Positions 21,531 to 30,299 of a stretch of DNA of 64,000 nt are shown here, one piece after another. The stretch's first letter is position 1. Every line of letters begins with the position of its first letter. The notes under the pieces were generated by a model, which saw only the letters and a program-made list of their open reading frames with translations, did no database searches and was not told the origin of the DNA. The stretch is from assembly GCA_036346225.1 (NCBI GenBank), contig JARFIW010001104.1, positions 11,000,001-11,064,000 on the forward strand. Direction: 5' to 3'. Position numbers and translations under genes: made by a program. The stretch is from Platerodrilus igneus. Its lineage: Eukaryota > Arthropoda > Insecta > Coleoptera > Lycidae.

Positions 21531-21602
21531 GCCTTGGACAGGATTTGAACCTGCATCTCAGTTTTGCCGGAACTGTGCGCTAACCAATTACGCTACCGAG
21601 GC
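21531..21602 (-). ncRNA. tRNA-like cloverleaf, unit 1 (class I)
   Basis: On the minus strand 72 nt divide as 7+2+17+1+17+4+17+7, a canonical tRNA layout. The acceptor is GCCTCGG/CCAAGGC with one C-A mismatch, the D arm is GCGT/GCGC with GG in the loop, and the anticodon arm is CAGTT/AACTG around CCGGCAA. The T arm is GCAGG/CCTGT around TTCAAAT. The anticodon position reads GGC (Ala-type), but position 33 is C instead of the near-universal U, so it is probably not a working tRNA. Pol III A- and B-box-like sequences are present. It is part of a repeat, not a single-copy gene. Confidence 0.7.
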
Positions 21603-21934
21603 CGATGGCTTTAATTGGGAAATTTACAAATCTAAATCGTGTACAGTACCATATATAAACCTAACTTTCAATTACGTTTAGCATTTTTGTCAATCATATC
21701 TGAAATTGTCAAGTTTTTGACTTATGTTAGATATAGACAGGAAGCAACGCTCTAAATCACGGCTATAAGCCAATTATTAATATATAAATATTATAAGTAG
21801 TTTTTTACACAAGGTAAGTTGATAAATACTTACGTATTGAAATTAATAAGATGAAATAATAACTTAGACTTTTTAAGTAAAGCCCAAATGATCATTTCAA
21901 ATCGAGCTAGTAATTGAAAGAAGAAAAATATAAG

Positions 21935-22006
21935 GCCTTGGACAGGATTTGAACCTGCATCTCAGTTTTGCCGGAACTGTGCGTTAACCAATTACGCTAC
22001 CGAGGT
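21935..22006 (-). ncRNA. tRNA-like cloverleaf, unit 2 (class I)
   Basis: It has the same fold and length as unit 1, with D-arm GCGT/ACGC (a full pair where unit 1 has T-G). The outermost acceptor base is altered at 22006, exactly where the unit is joined to the next one, so the array junction cuts the end of the module. Confidence 0.6.
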
Positions 22007-22141
22007 AGTTAATTACACAAGGTAAGTTGATAAATACTATCGTACTATAGTGAATAAGATGAAATAATAACTTAGACTTTTATGCAAAGCCCAAATGATC
22101 ATTTCAAATTGAGCTAATAATTGAAATATGGAAAATATAAG

Positions 22142-22213
22142 GTCTTGGACAGGATTTGAACCTGTATCCTGGTTTTGCCGGAACCATGCGTTTACCAATT
22201 ACGCCACCGAGAC
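22142..22213 (-). ncRNA. tRNA-like cloverleaf, unit 3 (class II)
   Basis: It has the same 72-nt layout, but stem bases differ in a compensated way: acceptor GTCTCGG/CCAAGAC, D stem GCGT/ACGC, anticodon stem TGGTT/AACCA, T stem ACAGG/CCTGT. The anticodon loop CCGGCAA is unchanged. The flanking ORF on the plus strand is incidental. Confidence 0.7.
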
Positions 22214-22545
22214 CGATGACGACAATTGGGAAATTTACAAATTTAAATCGTGTACACGACGATACATCAACCTAACTTTCAATTACGTTCGGCATTTTTG
22301 TCAATCATATCTGACATTGTCAAGTTTTTGACTTATGTCAGTTATAGATAAGAAGCTACGCTCAAAATTATGGCTTTAAGCCAAGTATTAAATATATAAA
22401 AATTTTAGGTAGTTAATTACACAAGGTAAGTTGATAAATACTATCGTATTATAGTGAATAAAATGAAATAATAACTTAGACTTTTATGCAAAGCCCAAAT
22501 GATCATTTCAAATTGAGCTAATAATTGAAATATGGAAAATATAAG

Positions 22546-22617
22546 GTCTTGGACAGGACTTGAACCTGTATCCTGGTTTTGCCGGAACCATGCGTTTACC
22601 AATTACGCCACCGAGAC
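22546..22617 (-). ncRNA. tRNA-like cloverleaf, unit 4 (class II)
   Basis: The stems are identical to unit 3. One change (GGACTTGAACC for GGATTTGAACC on the plus strand) falls in the T loop/stem boundary. The surrounding ~400 bp is almost identical to unit 3, so this pair arose by a recent tandem duplication. Confidence 0.65.
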
Positions 22618-22938
22618 CGATGACGACAATTGGGAAATTTACAAATTTAAATCGTGTACACGACGATACATCAACCTAACTTTCAATTACGTTCGGCATT
22701 TTTGTCAATCATATCTGACATTGTCAAGTTTTTGACTTATATCAGTTATAGATAAGAAGCTACGCTCAAAATTATGGCTTTAAGCCAAGTATTAAATATA
22801 TAAAGATTTTAGGTAGTTAATTACACAAGGTAAGTTGATAAATACTATCGTATTATAGTGAATAAGATGAAATAATAACTTAGACTTTTATGCAAAGCCC
22901 AAATGATCATTTTAAGTTATTATTTCATCTTATTCACT

Positions 22939-22948
22939 ATATATATAA

Positions 22949-22996
<48 letters not shown>

Positions 22997-25020
22997 ATGT
23001 ATGCTGATATTTTATGTGTAATGATGCTTTTATATACGAGTAAAGTAATAGGTGCAACCTGTAATATGGTGTTAGTCTGTAATTGATAAAATAAAACTCT
23101 CTCAATTCAATTATGCCACGGCTTTTTGAAACTCTATCTCAGGGAAACTGAATCTAGTATTTTAACTCTGTAAGGAGAAGTAGGTTCTTTTATCCCCTTA
23201 CAGGTATTGAAACACAGGCGCCTAAAGCGTATACTATCAAAATCAAACTTAACCTCTAAGTTGTGCTTACGTATACCGATTAAACAAAGATTGATAAATC
23301 TATTCTGCAATTATTTATTCTAGTTAACGTTTGAAATTTAATTTATTCCAAATTACTTAATATGAAGAGTAGATAACATTAACTTTTATACCTGTAACTC
23401 CGTTGAATGTGTCTGGGTGTACAGGATTGGAACAGGATACACAAAGTTGCCTCGAGCGCTTTCCGTGAGTACCTATTAAATATATGTTTTAGTATAAAAT
23501 ACAATAATGTTTTTCCTCTAGTTTAGGTTCTCTTATGGAAACTACTTCAACCACTAATTGTTTTATTACTCTACAACTACGAACACCTTATACGTCACCA
23601 ATTAACTGATCAGCTGCAACTCCTGAACCACAACAAAGGATGCCCCGATGTTGGTATATTGAAATTTTCCTTTCTTTAATAAATTAATTTTCGTCGTTTA
23701 ACTTTCACTTTCCTTTTAATAGATTAAATGAAATGCATGCACTTTAACATGTATATTTAATTTTATAAAAATTCTCAGTACAAGCTCTTAGCAAAAACAA
23801 ATTTATCAATGTACAAAAATTTATATGTGTGTAAACTCTTTCAAAAATTTCTAATTAATTCCTTATTTAAAACAATTATCACTATAACAACCAACAAAAA
23901 CAAACTTATTTCTAGCCTACTACTAATATAACATAAAGGGTGCATTCAACAAATTCAACTTAAATCTACCTAATTACTATTTTAGAACAGCTTTGTTTAT
24001 TTTTACATTTTATTTGACATTTCAAAATTTTTTATGTTGCTTTATAATTTAAATGTATTAAACATATTTCATTTTAGGTAACTCAAAATTATAATTGGCT
24101 ACAGTATCCTGCACAAATTACAAATGCTAAATTGAAGACAAAACCTATACACATTCAACCGAAGATGCATTAGATACCCTTCGTATATGCAAACAAAATA
24201 CAATGCTTTTTATAAACCTCAAACGCTGTATTACTAGTACATAATATCCTATATAAGCCTTCAACAAGTAACTATTCATCAATCTTTGTTAACCGTAGTG
24301 TTTTTAACTTTTAGTATAGCTTGATTAAATGGAAAATTTATGGTTTTATTAGTAGCACTAACGAACTACCTTTGTAGAACCTTTGATAAATGTCAAATGT
24401 CATAATATATATATATATAATCGTGTAATTATAAGGGACAATAAAATACATAAGTTATGGGGTGAGAGCGATTAGGTACCGTAAAATAAATTTATTGAGT
24501 TAAAAGATCTTCAACAATTATTTTCTAGCTTAATTAATGGAAAATAGGCAAATATCGATTTAGTTTAACGCGTGATTAATGTAGGAATAATTTATTTTAA
24601 TTAGATTTAGTTAGGGACCATGTATTATAGTATGTATGTAAAAGAGAATAAAAAAAATAATTTGGGTTAAATTATCGCATAATGAAGTACTATGGAACAG
24701 TTGAGCACGTTAAAAATAACGATTTCTAGGTTTCAGTTGTAAAAACCAACACGTTTCAAATAACAGAGGTAAAGATATATTTCTTAGTAGAGTTGCTGCA
24801 AACAAATTTAATAGCTTAGTGGAACCAACAGCCGTTGGAATTAAAGCAGCCAAGGACGTAAACAAAACCACACAGAATTGATGTAAAAGCAGTATACGTT
24901 AATTAAAATATTGATTTTTAATTTTAGATACAGAGTCGGAAGGAGCAATGAAAAGACCAAGATCGAATAAAAGCCTATAAGTATAAGAGAGAAACATAAA
25001 ATATATCCAGAGGAAAGGAA
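22939..25020. other. (TA)n tract and AT-rich DNA without genes
   Basis: A (TA)n tract runs at 22951-22992. The rest shows no ORF of note on either strand, no recognisable protein blocks and no clear repeats, apart from a short (TA)n at 24406-24419. Confidence 0.5.
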
Positions 25021-25299
25021 TTGAAAATCGATAATTTCAAGGATAGTTGTAAACGAGCACGCGTCGCTCAGAAAGATGGGAAATGGAGTCAAGCGAAATT
25101 ATTGGTGAAGATTAAACAAGAAGGGCTAGAAATTTTGTTGGTAGAGGCAGGTGTGTGCGATAAAGCGATATGTACAAGGAAGATAAATGATGTTTGCTTG
25201 AAGTTAAAGGCGTGTACCGACCTAGGAGTAGAAGCTAATTCGGAGAATTGGAAACGACAGTTGACGCTTTTAAGTGTATTACCACGTACTGTTGTGTAA
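25021..25299 (+). CDS. Uncharacterised small ORF (92 codons)
   Basis: I do not recognise this product. It is Lys-rich with three cysteines in the second half (AGVCDKAICTRK, then LKACTDLG). The open frame continues upstream without a stop for a short distance. No splice sites or TATA are obvious. Base composition is slightly less AT-rich than the flanks. It could be a host exon, a decayed element or chance. Confidence 0.2.
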   Translation: MKIDNFKDSCKRARVAQKDGKWSQAKLLVKIKQEGLEILLVEAGVCDKAICTRKINDVCLKLKACTDLGVEANSENWKRQLTLLSVLPRTVV

Positions 25300-25406
25300 T
25301 GTTATGAAAAATTACGAGAAATCGACGGTCGTTTTCGAGGAAAATAAAGCAACGGTTAAACAGATATACGTGCTATTTTTGTAAACAGGGGGGGGGCAGT
25401 TTGCAT

Positions 25407-25562
25407 TATATAATCAGTAACAAAGAGGGGTCTTGCTCTCGTTGCTTTTTGATTCTATCGGTGATACAGTGAGTTTACTTCCAAGTGAATTAGTGCAGTC
25501 TAATTAAATAAAATTTATGTAAAAGCTGATAAAGCGTTATTAGTAAAGTTGAGATGTAAGTA
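25407..25562 (+). promoter_or_regulatory. Possible promoter and first exon with splice donor
   Basis: TATATAA (25407-25413) is followed about 150 bp later by GTAAGTAC (25556-25563), a consensus splice donor. Element B is inserted exactly at the end of that donor, and its 4-bp target duplication is GTAC. With the element removed, an open frame crosses the insertion site from about 25510 to 32664. This may be the 5' end of a host gene or of another element. The evidence is only motif-level. Confidence 0.2.
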
Positions 25563-25563
25563 C

Positions 25564-26089
25564 TGTAGCGGGCTACTACTACCGCGTTTCTTTAATTTAA
25601 AACAAGTAATAATAATGGTCTTTATTACTCACTGTTCACAAGTTTAATTAACAGTATATGCCTTATTTATAGATGTTTTCAGTCCACTCAACAATGAAGC
25701 ACTATTACACTAATGAATTTACAAGCACTAATATCTTCTTAAACTAACTCCTTTACCATAGGTTCATTAACAACACTAGCACAACTATTTGTTTATACAC
25801 TTCTATTTATTTATGTATACTACAAGCTGCATGTACATTAGACACAGCATATCACATTTATGTAAACTTCTAAAAGCTCAAAACTACTATTACTTTAACA
25901 CGTTATAATTTATATACGACATTCTAGTATAGACTGACCCTTGCATTCATTAGCGGTCTTATATATACTCTGGATTACAAGGATGACTCATGCTCCCGTA
26001 ATTTCTAGAAGAATTCTGGAATCCTTGAGAAGGCGCTGTGCCCCGAGCGTTTGTATGTTTGACGGGTTGCCTAATAGTGGATCGCAACA
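25564..26089 (-). repeat. 3' LTR of element B
   Basis: It is 526 bp; on the minus strand it runs TGTTGCGATCC to GGGCCGCTACA-type end (plus-strand TGTAGCGGGC). The purine tract (plus-strand CTGCCCCCTCTTTAAAAC, 26088-26106) borders it. Confidence 0.95.
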
Positions 26090-26214
26090 CTGCCCCCTCT
26101 TTAAAACAGTTACGTCTCGTAACTGTAAATCCATCTTGACGCCAATTCGATGACTGGTGACGGTATCGGCAGCTATCTCCTCTGGTGCATCCACCGCGTC
26201 GTTGGAAGTAACAG

Positions 26215-26826
26215 TCAACACTCTTTTCCCGGTCTTGGTAGGCAACCGGTTGATAACAACAAACAAGAACCTGGACGTTGGTTCCTGAAAACTACTTCTA
26301 GCATATTTCGGACTATCCTCCAGTCTAAGCGATCCAGTCCACAGCCCAGCTTGGGCACCGCTAGTCTCGTTACTCCATTTTCCATCATCTGCGCCTTAAG
26401 ATTTAGCAAAGCCTCCCATAGATGTCCATAACTAGGTCTCTGCCATGAAGAATTTTTGGTGACCAGATAGTAAACATAACGATTTTTATCTTGAAGGACC
26501 AAAGATTTTCCTACAGTTGGCTGCTGTTGTACTAATTCATCCACACATCCAAACTTTTTCTTGAAAACAACAGCTATTCCCCTTGACATTGCCAAATCTT
26601 GGGCTACGCAATGTGCAAGGGAATACTCTTCTGGTGCTCTAAACAAATCTTGCTGTTTTTCAACAACAACGCCAAATCTCGCTTTAGCGGAACCACCATA
26701 CGCCGCCATAAAGCTCTCAAAATCTACATTTGGCTCATGATTAATAACTTGCCGAACACCATTATCATTATTCGAGTCTTCCTGGTTGTTGCCAGCGTAG
26801 GATGTTAAACGGTCAAAGTGTACCAC
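26215..26826 (-). CDS. TARG1/OARD1-like macrodomain ORF of element B
   Basis: The 203-codon frame has the best-preserved macrodomain in the window (about residues 50-182). In order: ARFGVVVEKQQDLF; SLAHCVAQDLAMSRGIAVVF, the loop that binds ADP-ribose in this class; KKKFGCVDEL; YVYYLVTK with Lys-124; AVPKLGCGLDRLDW with Asp-165; and MLEVVF. In human TARG1 the catalytic Lys84 and Asp125 sit in the same two motifs, also 41 apart. A one-base loss near 26289 shifts the last 20 codons. The proper continuation (26266 down) adds about 60 residues ending at the LTR. The start MVHFDRL continues the pol tail, so the domain was either fused to Pol or is now a separate ORF. Likely role: removal of ADP-ribosylation. 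Confidence 0.88.
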   Translation of the reverse strand: MVHFDRLTSYAGNNQEDSNNDNGVRQVINHEPNVDFESFMAAYGGSAKARFGVVVEKQQDLFRAPEEYSLAHCVAQDLAMSRGIAVVFKKKFGCVDELVQQQPTVGKSLVLQDKNRYVYYLVTKNSSWQRPSYGHLWEALLNLKAQMMENGVTRLAVPKLGCGLDRLDWRIVRNMLEVVFRNQRPGSCLLLSTGCLPRPGKEC

Positions 26827-26863
26827 TTTCGGTTTACCACGAGGGATCTTCTGATCCGGTACA

Positions 26864-27859
26864 CTACATCATTAATCCTTTTAACACTTCGTACGGCCCT
26901 TCCCATTGTCTTTGTAGTTTTGGCGACAATCCACGTTTTCTTTGTGGATTGTACAACCACACTAAATCTCCAGGTTGATAACCACCTTCTTGTGCTCTCG
27001 TGTCATATTGTGATTTCATTCGATCGCTTGCTGCCTGTATATTCTTTCGGACGTTTTCGTGAATACTATTTGATCTTTCACGAAGCTTACTAACGTAATC
27101 TTCACCTGCGATCTCTTCTCCAGGTTTAAATCCAAACTGAAGATCACATGGTAGCCGCAATTCACGTCCTAGCATTACGCAAGCGGGCGAGTACCCTGTG
27201 CTGTCATGTACCGAAGATCGGTACGCCAGTAGGAACAAATGCAGATATTGGTCCCAGTCTCGTTGATGTTCAGAGACAACTTTGGCCAGGTACTTCCCTA
27301 ACGTCCTGTTCATTCTTTCAACCATTCCATCCGATTGGGGATGAAGTGGCGTGGTTCTAGTCTTCCTGATTCCAAGATGCTTGCAGACATTTTGAAACAA
27401 TACTGATTCGAAGTTTCGACCTTGATCGGAGTGTAATTCAAACGGAACTCCAAAACGACAAAACAACTCCCTGACTAGTACATCTGCAACCGTCTCGGCT
27501 TCTTGGTTAGGTATAGCATATGCCTCCGGCCATTTGGTAAAATAATCCATTGCAACCAAGATGTATTTATTTCCTTTCTCTGATTCAGGAAATGGACCAG
27601 CTATATCAATGGCTACCCTCTCAAAAGGATTCCCCACGTTATACTGTCTCATTGGGGCTTTCCGTTTTGAGACCGGGCCATTTGTAGAGGCACACAATTC
27701 ACATTTCCGGCACCACTCCTTCACATCATCTTTGCAGTTCAGCCAATAGAATCTTTCTCTCACTCTCTCGAGAGTTCTTTTCACGCCAAAGTGCCCTCCG
27801 GAAATACCATCGTGCAAGTGCTGCAACACTTCCGGCACTCTGCTTCTCGGCACTATCAC
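26864..27859 (-). CDS. Integrase of element B
   Basis: The 331-residue frame holds the whole domain: HHCC zinc domain (HLHDGISGGHFGVKRT; CRKCELC), DDE core with Asp in VAIDIAGPFP, Asp in LHSDQGRNFES and Glu in HPQSDGMVERMNR, and a GPY/F module (WEGPYEVLKG) at the end. Residues and spacing of the catalytic triad look intact. The frame is preceded by an in-frame TAA (Gln to stop relative to element A) and ends LMM* as in element A. The first Met is only the next available one. Confidence 0.88.
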   Translation of the reverse strand: MIVPRSRVPEVLQHLHDGISGGHFGVKRTLERVRERFYWLNCKDDVKEWCRKCELCASTNGPVSKRKAPMRQYNVGNPFERVAIDIAGPFPESEKGNKYILVAMDYFTKWPEAYAIPNQEAETVADVLVRELFCRFGVPFELHSDQGRNFESVLFQNVCKHLGIRKTRTTPLHPQSDGMVERMNRTLGKYLAKVVSEHQRDWDQYLHLFLLAYRSSVHDSTGYSPACVMLGRELRLPCDLQFGFKPGEEIAGEDYVSKLRERSNSIHENVRKNIQAASDRMKSQYDTRAQEGGYQPGDLVWLYNPQRKRGLSPKLQRQWEGPYEVLKGLMM

Positions 27860-27979
27860 TTAAAGTCTCTCAGTGCCCTCTTCAAATTCCAGGCGTCGTT
27901 TCAAGATTCTATTTTCCATCATCAAGGAGTCCCACTGTGCCCAGTATGCCTTCAGGCTCCTACTTAAAATACTAATTTC

Positions 27980-29440
27980 TTACCAAGCTGGTCGTTGTCC
28001 TCTATTTTTCCACTCAATAATACGTCCCAATTCGGCGTCATTTTCCTGGTCTTCTCGTATTCTTTCAAGTTGCCAAGTATCATCGGTTACCGTCATTCTA
28101 TGGATGACACTTATTTTCTCTTCCATCTTGGAGCAATGATTGCAGTCCACCGGACAAGGTCTCCTTGATAGAGCGTCTGCATTCCGATGGCTAGATCTTA
28201 CACGATGTTCTGTGTCAAAGTCATATTCCTGCAGCCGCTCTATCCATCTTGCCACTTGCCCTTCAGGATTTCGAAACTGCAGTAACCATTTCAGTGCAGC
28301 ATGGTCTGTTCTCAACAGGAATTTACGGCCGTATAAGTACTTATAAAAGTGCTCTACGGATTTGACGACGGCCAACAGCTCCCTTCTTGTCACACAATAG
28401 TTCTTTTCTGGCCGCGACAAGACTTTGCTGAAATACCCAATAACTTTTTCTTGTCCGTCCTGCACTTGAGAAAGAACGCCTCCTATAGCTGTGTTACTGG
28501 CATCGGTATCCAACACAAATTTACCCTCCATCCGTGGATAACTCAAAATTGGTGCTGTAACTAGTAGCCGTTTCAGTTGTTCAAATGCTCTGTGGCAGTC
28601 GTCATTCCAATCATATTCTTGTCCATCTTCAGTTAATTTTGTTAACGGTTTGGCAATGTTCGCAAACCCAAGTATAAAACGTCGGTAATATGTGCACAAT
28701 CCTAGAAAACTGCGTAGTTGGTGTATATCTGATGGTGTAGGCGACTCTTGTACCGTTTTTATTTTGTCAGGGTCAGCTCTTATTCCGGTCTCCGAAACGA
28801 CATGTCCTAGGTATTTCACCTCTTTTCCAAATAGGTGGCACTTCTTGGGGCTTAATGTAAGGTTTGCCCCGCGTAATCTTTGGAATATCTCCTCTAGGTT
28901 CTTAAGATGTTCTTCAAAAGACCGCCCTAACACTATTACGTCGTCTAGGTACACCAGACACGTCTTCCAAGACAGTCCGCGAAGTATCGACTCCATCAAT
29001 CGTTCAAAAGTAGCAGGGGCATTGCATAATCCAAATGGCATGACCTTGAACTGCCATAATCCAGTTCCAATTGTAAAGGCAGTCTTTTCTTTATCGTTTG
29101 GCTCCAAGCCTACCTGCCAGTATCCGCTTTTCAAGTCCAAGGTCGAAAACCATTTAGATCCGGATAGAGTATCCAAGGTGTCATCAATTCTGGGCAAAGG
29201 ATAGCTGTCTTTCTTTGTCACATTGTTAAGCCGCCGGTAGTCTACACAAAACCTTGTCGACCCGTCCTTTTTCTTGACAAGCACTACCGGGGATGCCCAT
29301 GGACTATTCGAGGGTTCAATCACTCCCTGTTCTTCCATATCGGTGATAATTTGCTCAGCTTCCTTACGTTTTGCCAAAGGAAGCCGCCTGGGGTGTTGTC
29401 TTATCGGTTGCGCATCTCCAGTATTGATCTTGTGTTGCAC
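27980..29440 (-). CDS. Reverse transcriptase-RNase H of element B
   Basis: The 486-codon frame spans the RT fingers ([20 protein letters not shown]), palm ([25 protein letters not shown]), thumb (YLGHVVSETGIRAD; FLGLCTYYRRFI) and RNase H (FVLDTDASNTAIGGVLSQ; TDHAALKWLLQF; NADALSRR). Catalytic Asp residues are present. It ends at a TAA near 27980 where element A has GAA, so a single nonsense change separates it from integrase. It begins QHKINTGDAQPIRQHPRRLP after a frame jump that element A shares. Confidence 0.9.
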   Translation of the reverse strand: MQHKINTGDAQPIRQHPRRLPLAKRKEAEQIITDMEEQGVIEPSNSPWASPVVLVKKKDGSTRFCVDYRRLNNVTKKDSYPLPRIDDTLDTLSGSKWFSTLDLKSGYWQVGLEPNDKEKTAFTIGTGLWQFKVMPFGLCNAPATFERLMESILRGLSWKTCLVYLDDVIVLGRSFEEHLKNLEEIFQRLRGANLTLSPKKCHLFGKEVKYLGHVVSETGIRADPDKIKTVQESPTPSDIHQLRSFLGLCTYYRRFILGFANIAKPLTKLTEDGQEYDWNDDCHRAFEQLKRLLVTAPILSYPRMEGKFVLDTDASNTAIGGVLSQVQDGQEKVIGYFSKVLSRPEKNYCVTRRELLAVVKSVEHFYKYLYGRKFLLRTDHAALKWLLQFRNPEGQVARWIERLQEYDFDTEHRVRSSHRNADALSRRPCPVDCNHCSKMEEKISVIHRMTVTDDTWQLERIREDQENDAELGRIIEWKNRGQRPAW

Positions 29441-29616
29441 AACATTCGTCCTTCCTTCTCACTATCATCCAGTGCAAACACACCTCGATATCGTCCGACC
29501 AGTTCTTTTACCTTGCCCAGTTGATCGCCATTTAATCCTTGACACGAGGGTATCAACATATCCAGCAATTTCTGTGAGCAACCGTTGGTTGGTTTATTTT
29601 CGTGTCGTCCATACAA
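29401..29616 (-). pseudogene. Protease-RT linker of element B, offset frame
   Basis: GCSQKLLDMLIPSCQGLNGD and YRGVFALDDSEKEG are the usual pol linker before RT. They lie in a frame different from both the protease and the RT. Element A has the same offset at the same bases, so the shift predates the split of the two copies or is tolerated. Confidence 0.65.
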
Positions 29617-30257
29617 CGTTTAATATGACATACTGGAATGCAACTTCCCACAATCATGCCTTTCTTCAGGGTCACTGTATGAGGGTTAATGTTCAGCACC
29701 CTTACTGGTACCATATTTCGAGACTTTACCAGCGTTTTTCCAATCAGAAGTCCCTCCTGACCCATTCCCGATTCAGTTGCTTCCATCATGCATACTTGTC
29801 CTTCCCGGAGCGTACCATCCGGGCGTCCCATTACTATCATTTCCGCCTTCTCGGGTATTTTCATATCGCAAATCATTCGAACTTGCATCGTCTGGTTACT
29901 CCTACCTTGAAATGGAATCTCATCATCATCTATCCGAAGCACATTTTCTTTCATGTTCACATGAAACCCATATTCTCTCATGAGATCCATTCCCAAGATC
30001 ACTTCTTCTGTAATTTCAGCTACCAACACTCGATGATTAATTAACTTGTCCCCAATTGTCAACATAACGGCAGACTCTCCGTGAGTACAAATTTTCTCAC
30101 CACTTGCCGTTCGAAGACACACCGATACAGGTAGCACTTTTCCACGACCAACCAAATCTGGTCTCACAATAGTTTTTGTCGCTCCTGTATCCACGAGTAA
30201 TCGGACACCCCTACCATTAATTCTACCATCGATATAAATGCTGTCCAGACTCCCCAT
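29553..30257 (-). CDS. Aspartic protease of element B
   Basis: The 234-codon frame reads MGSLDSIYIDGRINGRGVRL then LLVDTGATKTIVRPDLVG; DTGA is the active site. EVILGMDLMREYG follows near residue 90. The remaining ~120 residues are a linker ending WIC*, as in element A. Unlike in element A, the residues ahead of DTGA are in frame. Confidence 0.85.
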   Translation of the reverse strand: MGSLDSIYIDGRINGRGVRLLVDTGATKTIVRPDLVGRGKVLPVSVCLRTASGEKICTHGESAVMLTIGDKLINHRVLVAEITEEVILGMDLMREYGFHVNMKENVLRIDDDEIPFQGRSNQTMQVRMICDMKIPEKAEMIVMGRPDGTLREGQVCMMEATESGMGQEGLLIGKTLVKSRNMVPVRVLNINPHTVTLKKGMIVGSCIPVCHIKRCMDDTKINQPTVAHRNCWIC

Positions 30258-30299
30258 CGACGATGCAGCACGGATGATAATCTCCGGGGCACTACGTTG

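Larger units (their letters stand above)
21390..22938. repeat. Tandem ~400-bp repeat array with tRNA-like modules
   Basis: Units begin near 21390, 21790, 22005, 22408 and 22813. Each shares ACACAAGGTAAGTTGATAAATACT, AAAGCCCAAATGATCATTT, a 72-nt tRNA-like module on the minus strand, and a GGCTATAAGCC-like palindrome end. The second unit is cut short at 22006. The last is cut at about 22910 and followed by an inverted piece (AAGTTATTATTTCATCTTATTCACTA) that can pair with the unit, then a (TA)n tract (22951-22992). Two classes exist: units 1-2 and units 3-4. Another copy lies at 63440-63660. Confidence 0.85.

Noticed and set aside
21531..21602. Functional tRNA-Ala gene
   Set aside because: C33 in the anticodon loop, an acceptor mismatch, and embedding in a tandem repeat argue for a tRNA-derived module.
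21390..22938. CRISPR-like array
   Set aside because: Units are ~400 bp, not 25-40 bp, with no unique spacers, and the genome is eukaryotic.
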